From the NCBI GenBank assembly GCA_902373525.1, contig CABKMN010000101.1, forward strand, positions 1 to 8,296: DNA of 8,296 nt, read 5' to 3'. Of the stretch, positions 1 through 6,785 are shown in pieces. The position numbers and the translations under genes are program-made. The notes under the pieces are model-generated. The model saw only the letters and a list, made by a program, of their open reading frames with translations, ran no database searches and was not told where the DNA came from. Positions within the stretch are counted from its first letter, which is position 1. Each line of letters begins with the position of its first letter. The stretch comes from an uncultured Bilophila sp. (lineage in GTDB: Bacteria; Desulfobacterota; Desulfovibrionia; Desulfovibrionales; Desulfovibrionaceae).

Positions 1-50
1 GGGGAGGGGAGAAGGAAACTTTCTCCAGAAAGTTTCCTTCTCCCCTCCCC
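1..50. repeat. Perfect palindrome, terminator-like, repeat copy 1
   Basis: Positions 1-24 are exactly complementary to 27-50, leaving a CC loop at 25-26. The inner part is AGGAAACTTTCT and its complement; the outer part is purine-rich on the left arm (GGGGAGGGGAGA). The hairpin lies just downstream of the stop codon of the DUF302 gene, so it probably ends the minus-strand glmS-DUF302 transcript. Any T run for that direction would lie left of position 1 and cannot be seen. The same core reappears at 8269-8296, which suggests a dispersed repeat family. The palindrome is seen directly; the terminator role is inferred. Confidence 0.75.
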
Positions 51-68
51 CGATTCGCTCCCAATCCC

Positions 69-473
69 CTACTGCCCGCACACCTTGTCGGAAAGCAGGG
101 ACATGAAGCCGAGTATCTTGCGGAGGCTTTCAAGCTGAGGGTCGATGCCGTAGCGATGGGCCATCCACAGGATGTCGGGCAAGAACAGCACGGTGCCCTC
201 GCCGGGCACTTCCGTCACCATCATGCGAAGAGGCAGTTCAATGGCGACTTCGGGACGTTCGAGCATCAGATGCGTGCCCACGGCGGGGTTGCCGAAAAAG
301 GCGACGCGGGTTTCGGGCATGAACAGCCCGGCGGAACGCGCGTTGGCGGCGTGGTCCACCGTGGCGAACAACGGAACGTTCAGGGCCTTGAGCGTGTCGA
401 GCAGACGCTTCCAGACCGTTTCCACATCCCCGGTACAGGGCTTGGCCAGCAGGCCTTCCGTGGTATGATTCAT
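69..473 (-). CDS. DUF302 domain protein
   Basis: This 134-residue protein matches the DUF302 family almost end to end. The hallmark block spans residues 36-70: a TVDHAANA segment, then GLFMPETRV, then FGNPAVGTHLM, followed by an ELPLRM strand at 79-84. DUF302 proteins are small, usually single-domain, and have no settled biochemical function. No signal peptide or membrane segment is visible, so a cytoplasmic location is likely. The ATG at 471-473 is preceded by AAGGAA (479-484 on the complement) with 5 bases of spacing, which supports this start. The gene lies 97 bases downstream of glmS on the same strand. Only weak hairpins are present between them (stems at 527-532/539-544 and 501-509/511-519, neither followed by a T run), so it may be read from the glmS transcript. 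A functional link with amino-sugar synthesis is not shown. Confidence 0.85.
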   Translation of the reverse strand: MNHTTEGLLAKPCTGDVETVWKRLLDTLKALNVPLFATVDHAANARSAGLFMPETRVAFFGNPAVGTHLMLERPEVAIELPLRMMVTEVPGEGTVLFLPDILWMAHRYGIDPQLESLRKILGFMSLLSDKVCGQ

Positions 474-570
474 GACGATTCCTTTTTTTACAGGTTCGCT
501 GGAGAAGCCGGGCTTCCCCTGAACTCGTCCTGACGCGACAGGACTCCGAAGACACGGGCCTCCGGGCGCC

Positions 571-2394
571 TTACTCGACGGTCACGCTCTTGGCGAGGTT
601 ACGCGGCTGGTCCACGTCCTTGCCGAGATAGTCGGCCATTTCATAGCTGAACAACTGCATTGCCGGAAGCGCAAGGAAGGCGCTGAACGGTCCCCACGCG
701 GCGGGGATCGTCCACAGGTGATCCACGTTCAGGTCCGCTCCGGGATTCGCCAGCGCGATGACCGGCCCGCGGCGGGCCTGCACTTCCACGATATTCGATT
801 TGACCTTGGGGAACAACGCATCACTGAACGCCAGCGCAAACGTGGGGAATTCCGGCTCGATCAGCGCGATGGGGCCGTGCTTCATCTCCCCGGCGGCGTA
901 GCCTTCCGCATGGATGTAGGAGATTTCCTTGAGTTTCAGCGCCCCCTCCAGCGCGAGGGGGAAGGCTTGCCCGCGCCCCAGATAGAAGAAGCTCCGCGCG
1001 GAGGCGTACTGCGGGGCCAGCGTCTGCGCCGTTTCCCGCATGCCGGGCAGCGCGTCTTCGACCTGCTTGGCCAGACCATGCAGCGCAGTGATGGCGGCGT
1101 GGCGGGTTTCGGCGTCGAGCAGCCCCTTGCGCTGTCCGTAGTAGAGCGCGATCAGGGCCATGATCACCATCTGGCTGCACATGGCCTTTGTGGACGCCAC
1201 GCTGATCTCGGGACCGGCCTGCGTATAGATCACGGCGTCGGCCTCGCGCGGGATGGAGGCCCCCACCACGTTGCAGAGCGCGATGGCGGTACAGCCCTTC
1301 TCCTTGGCAAGACGGAGCGCGGCGAGCGTATCCGCCGTTTCGCCGGACTGGCTGATCACCAGCACCATGTCGTCGGGCTCAAGGATGACGTTGCGGTACC
1401 GGAATTCGGAGGCGATTTCCGGGACCACGGGCATGCGCGCCCAGTCTTCCAGCAGGTTCTGGCCCCACATGCCCGCATGGTAGGAGGTGCCACAGGCGAT
1501 GATCCGCAGCCGGGACGGCACGGGAAGCTCGTCCAGCTCCGGCAGCAGCACCATGCCGCGTTCCTCGTCCACACGCCCGGTCAGGCAGTCCGTGATGACC
1601 TTGGGCTGCTCGAAGATTTCCTTGAGCATGAAATGCTTGAAACCGCCCTTGCGCGCGGACTGCATGTCCCACTGGATGCTCTGCACGTCCTTCCGGACCG
1701 GTTCGAGGGTCTTGAGGGACAGCACCTGCCACGTCGTGTCGGTGATGCGGACGATTTCTCCGTCCTGCAAAAAGACGACGTCGCGCGTGTAGGGCAGGAA
1801 CGCCGGAATGTCCGAGGCGATGAAGTGCTCGCCCACGCCCACGCCGAGGATCAGGGGCGCGGACATGCGCGCGGCGAGGATGGTTCCCGGCTCGTCGGGA
1901 CAGACCACGGCCACGGCATACGCGCCGTGCGCCTGACGCAGTGCCCATGCGAAGGCTTCGAGCAGGGTGGGGGCGTGCCTGCGGCCCTCGGCGATCAGAT
2001 GGGCCAGCACTTCCGTATCGGTTTCGGACTTGAAGACGTAGCCTTTGGCGAGCAGGCTTTCCTTCAATTCCTGAAAGTTTTCGATGATGCCGTTGTGGAC
2101 GATGGCGAGTTCGTTGTCGCCGCCGATGTGGGGGTGGGCGTTGCGCTCGGCGGGTACGCCGTGGGTGGCCCAGCGCGTATGCCCGATGCCGTTCATGGCG
2201 ATCATGTTGGGGAAATGGGCGAGTTTTTCTTCAAGGGCCGCCAGTTTGCCTTCGGCCTTGACGACCTTCAGTTCCTTGCCCTGAACGAAGCCGATCCCGG
2301 CGGAATCGTATCCGCGGTATTCAAGACGCCGAAGACCTTCAATAATGACCGAAACCGAAGGACGGTGTCCGGCATAGCCAATAATTCCGCACAT
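571..2394 (-). CDS. glmS: Glutamine--fructose-6-phosphate aminotransferase (isomerizing)
   Basis: GlmS makes glucosamine-6-phosphate from fructose-6-phosphate and glutamine, the first committed step toward UDP-GlcNAc for peptidoglycan and lipopolysaccharide. The product is 607 residues, close to the usual length of about 609. The N-terminal glutaminase domain (about 2-220) starts with Cys2, the expected nucleophile after Met removal, and carries HTRWATHG (72-79), HNGIIEN (100-106) and SETDTEVL (123-130). Two SIS sugar-isomerase domains follow, with CGTSYHAG (301-308), SQSGETADT (348-356) and STKAM (401-405), then LEGALKLKEISY (482-493) and the typical tail DQPRNLAKSVTVE. An in-frame ATG 14 codons upstream exists, but it would bury Cys2. 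The chosen start has AAGGAG (2404-2409 on the complement) 9 bases upstream. I see no glmS ribozyme or clear promoter. The gene diverges from the small lipoprotein gene at 2658. Confidence 0.97.
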   Translation of the reverse strand: MCGIIGYAGHRPSVSVIIEGLRRLEYRGYDSAGIGFVQGKELKVVKAEGKLAALEEKLAHFPNMIAMNGIGHTRWATHGVPAERNAHPHIGGDNELAIVHNGIIENFQELKESLLAKGYVFKSETDTEVLAHLIAEGRRHAPTLLEAFAWALRQAHGAYAVAVVCPDEPGTILAARMSAPLILGVGVGEHFIASDIPAFLPYTRDVVFLQDGEIVRITDTTWQVLSLKTLEPVRKDVQSIQWDMQSARKGGFKHFMLKEIFEQPKVITDCLTGRVDEERGMVLLPELDELPVPSRLRIIACGTSYHAGMWGQNLLEDWARMPVVPEIASEFRYRNVILEPDDMVLVISQSGETADTLAALRLAKEKGCTAIALCNVVGASIPREADAVIYTQAGPEISVASTKAMCSQMVIMALIALYYGQRKGLLDAETRHAAITALHGLAKQVEDALPGMRETAQTLAPQYASARSFFYLGRGQAFPLALEGALKLKEISYIHAEGYAAGEMKHGPIALIEPEFPTFALAFSDALFPKVKSNIVEVQARRGPVIALANPGADLNVDHLWTIPAAWGPFSAFLALPAMQLFSYEMADYLGKDVDQPRNLAKSVTVE

Positions 2395-2470
2395 GCAGTA
2401 TTGCTCCTTCCGTTCACTGGAACCGCTCCGGGGCATCGGACGCCGCCGGAAGCCGCCGTTCCCTTGTACA

Positions 2471-2504
2471 GCCTGTCGTCAGGCAGACTTCCAGTGTGCT
2501 GGAA
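2471..2504 (-). other. Two small hairpins in the glmS leader
   Basis: Two adjacent inverted repeats lie 77-110 bases upstream of the glmS start. The first pairs GCCTG (2471-2475) with CAGGC (2480-2484) around TCGT. The second pairs TTCCAG (2489-2494) with CTGGAA (2499-2504) around TGTG. On the minus strand a CCCTTTTTCCAG stretch leads into the second. They could shape the glmS leader RNA or form an operator. Neither is followed by a T run on the minus strand, and they do not match any riboswitch I recognise. Confidence 0.3.
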
Positions 2505-2536
2505 AAAGGGACGGTTGTAAATACGATCCGTTTCGC

Positions 2537-2566
2537 TTCATAAAATCATGTAACCACCTTTATACT
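2537..2566 (+). promoter_or_regulatory. Candidate sigma-70-type promoter for the small lipoprotein gene
   Basis: A -10-like TATACT at 2561-2566 lies 18 bases after a weak -35-like TTCATA at 2537-2542. The surrounding bases are the most AT-rich in this intergenic region. Transcription would start near 2573, leaving a leader of about 85 bases that begins with the inverted repeat at 2577-2614. This is assigned by eye only; the -35 matches consensus at four of six positions. Confidence 0.4.
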
Positions 2567-2576
2567 CAGATGATTT

Positions 2577-2642
2577 GTATTGCCGTTTTCCCCTTGGGCG
2601 GGTAACGGCAATACGGAGGGAGACAATCTCTCCCAATACCCG
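2577..2642 (+). promoter_or_regulatory. Structured leader with competing inverted repeats
   Basis: The 11-base arm GTATTGCCGTT (2577-2587) is perfectly complementary to 2604-2614 across a 16-base loop. A second hairpin follows, with GGGAGA (2618-2623) pairing TCTCCC (2629-2634). A third pairing, CGGGTA (2599-2604) with TACCCG (2637-2642), would enclose the second hairpin; it shares base 2604 with the first stem and competes with it. CAATAC occurs twice (2609-2614 and 2634-2639), so the 5' arm has two possible partners. The ribosome site AGGAGG at 2647-2652 stays outside these stems. It could be an RNA leader, an operator dyad, or both. Confidence 0.5.
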
Positions 2643-2657
2643 ACACAGGAGGACATC

Positions 2658-2912
2658 ATGACCCCATTCCTGAAAACCGCCGCCCTCGCCGCCGTGTTCC
2701 TGCTTGGCGGCTGCGCCGCCTCCACTACGTCCCTGTCGCCTCAGGAACAGATTTTCCAGGAAGCCCAGCAATCCTGCACGGAACAGACCAACGCCATGAT
2801 CGGCGGAAGTCCCTACAGTTGGCACGGCAGCCTGCCGTGGTCCGGCTATTTCGAATGGTGTATGGAAGGCAAAGGCTACACCAAGGACCAGTTGAAGCAT
2901 CTCTGGTACTGA
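2658..2912 (+). CDS. Small envelope lipoprotein
   Basis: An 84-residue protein with a typical lipoprotein signal: positive K6, a hydrophobic stretch over residues 7-17, and lipobox LGGC ending at Cys19, the expected lipidation site. The mature part of 66 residues has a helical, Gln/Glu-rich start (about 29-45), Cys40 and Cys68 that could form a disulfide in the periplasm, and a YFEWCMEGKGY segment at 64-74. A C-terminal Cys-Met-x-x-Lys-Gly-Tyr pattern of this kind is seen in other tiny lipoproteins of unknown role. The ATG at 2658 has a strong AGGAGG five bases upstream, which fixes the start; an upstream in-frame ATG at 2580 would put extra residues before the signal peptide and lies inside the leader palindrome. 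Function is unknown. It is divergent from glmS and followed after 129 bases by another secreted-protein gene. Confidence 0.85.
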   Translation: MTPFLKTAALAAVFLLGGCAASTTSLSPQEQIFQEAQQSCTEQTNAMIGGSPYSWHGSLPWSGYFEWCMEGKGYTKDQLKHLWY

Positions 2913-3041
2913 TGCCCAACGGAACTGATTCTCTTGTCTGGACAGCCAGAAGCAGTCGGAGGCAATGCAGAATAACGCATTTGTTTTCCACTGACTTCTT
3001 AAACTTGGAGTGAAACAAGCCGCGCTGAAGGAGGACTTCCT

Positions 3042-3338
3042 ATGAAGCGATTGATTGCCCTGCTTGCAATGGCCTTCTTTGGCGTTACGGCAACCTGCGG
3101 CATGGGCTTTGCGGCCGAGAAATGTCCGCCCATGCCCCCGGAACAGGCCGGACAGGCTCCCGTACACCCGCAAAAACGGCCTCCTCATCCCGCCGTCAAA
3201 AAGCGGGACAGGCCGCAGCACGCAAAGGACAGACCGCACGCCGTACCTTCCCACAAAAAAGACGGCGACCAGCGGCCTCCGAAAAACGGCGACCACCGAA
3301 CGCCGGCGCCCAGACATCCCGAACCGGTTCAGCGGTAA
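3042..3338 (+). CDS. Secreted Pro/His/Lys/Arg-rich small protein
   Basis: A 98-residue protein with a Sec-type signal peptide (K2, R3, hydrophobic 4-18) and a likely cleavage after Ala25 in GFAA. The mature part of about 73 residues is low-complexity: by my count 18 Pro, 7 His, 8 Lys and 8 Arg, with a single Cys28. There are no long hydrophobic stretches, so it is probably an extended, strongly basic periplasmic or exported peptide. The spaced His residues would allow metal binding, and the charge would allow binding to lipopolysaccharide or other polyanions; both are inference. The ATG has AAGGAGG at 3028-3034 with 7 bases of spacing. The 129-base gap from the upstream lipoprotein gene has no good terminator (only a five-pair hairpin, TCTGG with CCAGA, without a T run), so the two may be co-transcribed. 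Some reading frames of such composition are spurious, but the signal peptide and ribosome site argue this one is real. Confidence 0.75.
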   Translation: MKRLIALLAMAFFGVTATCGMGFAAEKCPPMPPEQAGQAPVHPQKRPPHPAVKKRDRPQHAKDRPHAVPSHKKDGDQRPPKNGDHRTPAPRHPEPVQR

Positions 3339-3343
3339 ATGAA

Positions 3344-3376
3344 AAAAGCGGCGGAGCACCATGCTCCGCCGCTTTT
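3344..3376. terminator. Bidirectional intrinsic terminator
   Basis: A perfect 14-base-pair stem, AAAAGCGGCGGAGC (3344-3357) with 3363-3376, closes on the loop ACCAT. It ends in TTTT on the plus strand and in six T on the minus strand (A run at 3342-3347). It sits five bases after the stop of the plus-strand gene at 3042-3338 and about 150 bases after the stop of the convergent gene at 3525-4970, so it can serve both. The 3377-3524 stretch holds no gene that I can support. Confidence 0.92.
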
Positions 3377-3524
3377 CTCGACTTGAACGGGCCAGTTCCA
3401 GTCAATGAATTGGCATATCCGATTCAATGGGGCTTTCCTGATCGCCTGATCCGGCTTGTCTATGCTGACCGCATGTTCCGAAGATGTGTTCGAGAGTCTT
3501 CTCCCGTTCTTTCCAGCACTTTTT

Positions 3525-4970
3525 TTAATCCCTGAAGAATCTTGCCTTCCACGGGGAGTTGTCGCCCTTGTTGCGGCCGTAGCACATGGCGGCGTTGTTC
3601 GCGCCGGGGGTGCAGTCGATACGCAGGCCGTTGAAGCTCCCGCGCGAGGTCCGGCTGGTGGCGTCTCCGGTGTCGATGTGCAGTCTGCCGTTCTGCATCT
3701 GCGCGTCGGCCCGTCCGGTGTAGGCGGTCCCGCGCCGGTCGATGATGGAGATTTGTCCCTTGCCGTTCTTGCCGAAACAGAAGCGCACCTTGATGGGGTT
3801 GCCCCGCGTGTCCGTCAGTCCGGTCCGGCAATTCCAGCAGCCGTCGAGGAAGTCCATCGACTTGTCGTTCTTGTCCGGCAGCTTCATGGGATCGCCCTTT
3901 TTCGGCGTTTCCTTCTTCGGTGCGGGCGGCTCTTCCTTGGGAGGCGCCGGTGTTTCCTTCTTGGGCTCCGGCTTGGGTTCGGCCTTCGGTTCTTCTTTGG
4001 GAAGCGTAGTCAGATCGCCGAGCAGGTCGCCGAGGTCCTGCGGCGGCTCCGCGGGCGGTTCCTCCTTGGGCGGTTCGACGACGGGCGGTTCGGGCGGTGT
4101 CGGAGGTTCGCAGGCTTCGGCGCGTTTCCGGGCGGCCTGCCGCAGCGTTTCCAGTTCGGCGCGCAGGGCCGACAGGTCCGTGTCCGAGGGGGCGGGATCG
4201 GGGGTTACGGCCGGTTCCGGGACGGTGACGGCGGGCGTCGCGGGAGCCTTCACGCAGCCGGACGGCAGGGGGAACGCAATCCACGGGAAGAGGACGTGCA
4301 GCCCCCAGAACAGGAGCAGGGCCAGCAGCAGGCCGAGCAGGAGCATCAGCAGTTTTTTCCACCACGGCTCGCCGACGACTACGACCGTGGGCGGTACGGG
4401 CGGCGTGGGGGAAAGGGGAGCGGCGACGGGGCGTGCCGCGTCGCCCTCGCGGACGATGCGGCCGGGATCGGCGGACGCCCCGCTGGCGAGCGGGACCGCC
4501 GCGCCGTAAAGTCCCTGTCCGGTTGCACCGGGAGGCGTCATGCCCCAGCAGACCAGTACGGGCTGGAGCCCCTCGGGCGTTTCGGATACGTAGACGCATT
4601 CCGGCGTGGGGAAGCGGGTCGCCAGATGCAGCATGGTGCCGCACAGGCTCTTGTAGGGATCGGTGTCGGCCTGAAGCGTGGCGGCGAGGCCCTCGACGTC
4701 GTCGAGCAGGCCGCGCAGACGGGTTTGAGCGGCGTCCTGCTTTTCAGGGGGGAGGTCGGTGATGGGGCGCACGGGCAGGGCTGCATACCAGTCCACGGCG
4801 GTTCCCTGCGGGTCCATGAGCGGCTCGGCGAGCAGCCGGGCGTAGGCTTCTCCAAGGTGGGTCCGCAACAGCCCGTCAAGCTGGGCGTGGCAGGTGTAGA
4901 CCTGTGATCCCTGAAACGCCAGCGCGCGGTAATCGCCTTTCCGGGTGGAGAGAATGAAATGTCCGGCCAT
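3525..4970 (-). CDS. Single-pass membrane protein, SrfA-like, with Cys-containing periplasmic C-terminal domain
   Basis: A 481-residue protein in five parts. Residues 1-148 form a soluble domain with AEP at 48-50, DWY at 60-62 and PVLVCWGMTPPG at 137-148. A Pro-rich stretch precedes a strong membrane helix at about 207-233; Lys205-Lys206 just before it predicts a cytoplasmic N-terminus. A short helix (264-287) and a long Pro/Glu/Lys spacer (about 288-366, with repeated PKEEP and KKETP) lead to a compact C-terminal domain (372-481) with Cys378, 381, 398, 453 and 463. The N-domain is paralogous to that of the upstream neighbour. From memory, both end domains and the overall layout resemble Salmonella SrfA, whose molecular role is unclear; a database search would be needed to confirm. 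The ATG follows the neighbour's stop by nine bases, and its AAGGAA overlaps that stop, so translation is probably coupled. Confidence 0.85.
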   Translation of the reverse strand: MAGHFILSTRKGDYRALAFQGSQVYTCHAQLDGLLRTHLGEAYARLLAEPLMDPQGTAVDWYAALPVRPITDLPPEKQDAAQTRLRGLLDDVEGLAATLQADTDPYKSLCGTMLHLATRFPTPECVYVSETPEGLQPVLVCWGMTPPGATGQGLYGAAVPLASGASADPGRIVREGDAARPVAAPLSPTPPVPPTVVVVGEPWWKKLLMLLLGLLLALLLFWGLHVLFPWIAFPLPSGCVKAPATPAVTVPEPAVTPDPAPSDTDLSALRAELETLRQAARKRAEACEPPTPPEPPVVEPPKEEPPAEPPQDLGDLLGDLTTLPKEEPKAEPKPEPKKETPAPPKEEPPAPKKETPKKGDPMKLPDKNDKSMDFLDGCWNCRTGLTDTRGNPIKVRFCFGKNGKGQISIIDRRGTAYTGRADAQMQNGRLHIDTGDATSRTSRGSFNGLRIDCTPGANNAAMCYGRNKGDNSPWKARFFRD

Positions 4971-4979
4971 AAGCGTTCC

Positions 4980-6722
4980 TTACTTCAGCTCGGTAAAGGG
5001 AATGCCCTTTTCGCGCAGAAACGCCATGATGGCGTCGCTGCCGAGCGCGGTTTGGGTCTGGCGGTTGGAATCGGCGTCCAGCCGGATGAAGGTATTGATG
5101 CCCACGACGTCGCCCTTTTCGTTGACCAGCGGGCCGCCGCTGTTGCCTTGCGAGACCACGGCGGAGTGGACGATGTTGGTGGGGGTGGTGTGGAGGATCG
5201 CGTTGACCACGCCGTCGGTGAATACGACCTCGGGGACGGCGCTGAAGTCGCCTTCGAGCAGTTTCAGGTAGGCGGGGTCCTGCTCCGAAACCAGAGCGGG
5301 GAAGCCCCATGCGCTGACCTTGTCGGTGCGGCTGACGTTCGTGGACAGCGGCAGGACGGGAATCCGGTCGCCCTCGGCAAAGGCCACCCTGATGACCGCG
5401 AAGTCGGAACCAGGCGCGCTCCCCTGCGCCACCACCGTGCCCCGGCGCGCGCCGCGCAGGACGGCGTTGGTGACGACCACCTGTCCGCCGATGGCGTTGG
5501 CGACGACGTGGCGGTTGGTCAGGACGTGCTCGGGATTGATGAAGAAGCCGGTGCCCTGCTGCGCGCCGCCGGGAACGGGCGCGAGGATGAGGACTGTCCC
5601 CTGCTCCAGACGCTGCGGGATGGTCAGAGCCGAGAGGTCCGCCGTCTTCGCCGGAATCGTGGCGTTGGCGGAAGGCAGCGGCGGCAGGCTGACGCCGGGT
5701 ACCGCACCGCCGGGCGCGGCGTCGGGCAGGGGCTTGCCGGGAACCGGTTGCGCGCCGTCCGGAGCGGGGGGCGTTTTTCCGTTTTCTTCAAAAAAGGCCT
5801 TCAGCTCGCACGGGGACAGTTCCAGCAGGGCCTGCCAGAACGCCTTTTCGCGGAGGAGGTTTTCTCGTTCTGCGCGTCGGGCCGCGTCCTCCGGGGCTTC
5901 CACGGGTACGGGCGGGGTCGCCGGGACGGCGGGCGTTTCCGGCGCGCCCTCCGTGCAGGCCCGGAGCCCGAACAGCAGCAGCACCCCGAGGAGGAGCCCC
6001 AGCAGCAGGGCGACGAACAGTCCCGTGCGGCTCCGGCGGACGAGAACGGTTTCGGCGGTCCCTTCCCCGACCGTTCCCGCCGTCGCCGCGGCACCCGTTG
6101 AACCGACGGCACCGGCGGTACGGGCGTCGACGCCCGTACCTGTTGTGATTCCCGCTCCGGCGGTTGTTCCGTGCGGAGCGGCTTGCATCGGGTTCATGGC
6201 GGATATGGGCGCGGCGGCTGAGTTTGGGGACGGCGCGGGGGCCGGTTCTCCGGAAGGTCCGCCCCAGAGGATCGGGGCCGTGTGTTCGTCCGTCCCCTGC
6301 GGGAGCAGCCCCCAGTTGACGAGCACGGGATGCCCGTTGACGACGAAAATGTTGTCCGTCGAGGGGATGAACAGCGCCTTGCGGAGCAGTGCGCCGCCGG
6401 GCGAGTCGTCCAGATGCGGCTCGATGGCTTCCCGGGCGCGGCGCAGTTCCGTCCGCGCCTGTTCCGCTTCCCCGGCGTCCAGACCGGAAAGCGGGGTACC
6501 GATGCCTTCCAGCGGCGTGTACCACGATATGGAGGCGTACCCCGTCGGCGTGGCCTGTCCGGTGACGGGCTCGGCCCACAGCGTCCCGAACCGTTCCAGC
6601 CCAAGGGCTTTCAGGTGGGCCTGCAACGCTTCGTACTGCGCGGGGATCGCGCCCCGTTCGGTGTGCAGCGCGGCGAGCCCGGACGTATCCGACGCCTGTA
6701 TAAAATGAAGAGGATGGCTCAT
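4980..6722 (-). CDS. Membrane-anchored trypsin-like serine protease with SrfA-like N-terminal domain
   Basis: A 580-residue protein. Residues 1-143 form a domain paralogous to that of the downstream gene (AEP 50-52, SWY 66-68, PVLVNWGLLPQG 132-143). An Ala/Gly/Thr-rich linker leads to RRSR (229-232) and a membrane helix at about 234-253, so the N-terminus should be cytoplasmic and the rest periplasmic. After a helical segment (280-312) and a Pro-rich spacer comes a chymotrypsin-fold protease domain (about 365-580) of the HtrA-like S1C type. The triad is visible: His405 in TNRHVV, Asp440 in SDFAVIRV and Ser528 in GNSGGP. No PDZ domain follows, unlike DegP or DegS. The ATG at 6722 is preceded by AAGGGA; a TTG five codons upstream is less likely. 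The substrate is unknown. Gene pairing suggests it works with the downstream protein. Confidence 0.93.
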   Translation of the reverse strand: MSHPLHFIQASDTSGLAALHTERGAIPAQYEALQAHLKALGLERFGTLWAEPVTGQATPTGYASISWYTPLEGIGTPLSGLDAGEAEQARTELRRAREAIEPHLDDSPGGALLRKALFIPSTDNIFVVNGHPVLVNWGLLPQGTDEHTAPILWGGPSGEPAPAPSPNSAAAPISAMNPMQAAPHGTTAGAGITTGTGVDARTAGAVGSTGAAATAGTVGEGTAETVLVRRSRTGLFVALLLGLLLGVLLLFGLRACTEGAPETPAVPATPPVPVEAPEDAARRAERENLLREKAFWQALLELSPCELKAFFEENGKTPPAPDGAQPVPGKPLPDAAPGGAVPGVSLPPLPSANATIPAKTADLSALTIPQRLEQGTVLILAPVPGGAQQGTGFFINPEHVLTNRHVVANAIGGQVVVTNAVLRGARRGTVVAQGSAPGSDFAVIRVAFAEGDRIPVLPLSTNVSRTDKVSAWGFPALVSEQDPAYLKLLEGDFSAVPEVVFTDGVVNAILHTTPTNIVHSAVVSQGNSGGPLVNEKGDVVGINTFIRLDADSNRQTQTALGSDAIMAFLREKGIPFTELK

Positions 6723-6785
6723 ATCATTCCCTTTCAAACCTCGTTGCGGACGCTACCCGCCGTAAAGGCCGTTTCCTTTGGATAC

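Noticed and set aside
527..544. Hairpin between glmS and the DUF302 gene as a terminator
   Set aside because: The stem is only six pairs and no T run follows on the minus strand, so it gives no real support for termination.
2395..2436. A 14-residue N-terminal extension of GlmS
   Set aside because: GlmS needs Cys at position 2 as the free N-terminal nucleophile, and the internal ATG has the good ribosome site.
718..2520. A 600-codon plus-strand open frame opposite glmS
   Set aside because: It lies antisense to the unmistakable glmS gene, its translation is rich in Arg, Gly, His and Asp with no recognisable motif, and long shadow frames are expected in GC-rich DNA.
2395..2657. A glmS ribozyme or other known riboswitch upstream of glmS
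   Set aside because: Only short hairpins are present; I see none of the conserved ribozyme core, and that ribozyme is typical of Gram-positive bacteria.
3870..4110. TonB homology suggested by the Pro/Glu/Lys spacer in the 3525-4970 product
   Set aside because: The spacer composition is similar, but the N-terminal domain, membrane helix position and Cys-rich C-terminus are not those of TonB.
3456..4907. A 483-codon plus-strand open frame opposite the SrfA-like gene
   Set aside because: Its translation is low-complexity Gly/Arg/Val with no domain, while the minus-strand frame has a membrane helix, motifs shared with its paralogue and a proper ribosome site.
4959..6708. Long plus-strand frames opposite the protease gene
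   Set aside because: The minus strand encodes an intact protease triad and transmembrane helix; the plus-strand translations are Ser/Ala/Arg/Pro-rich shadows.
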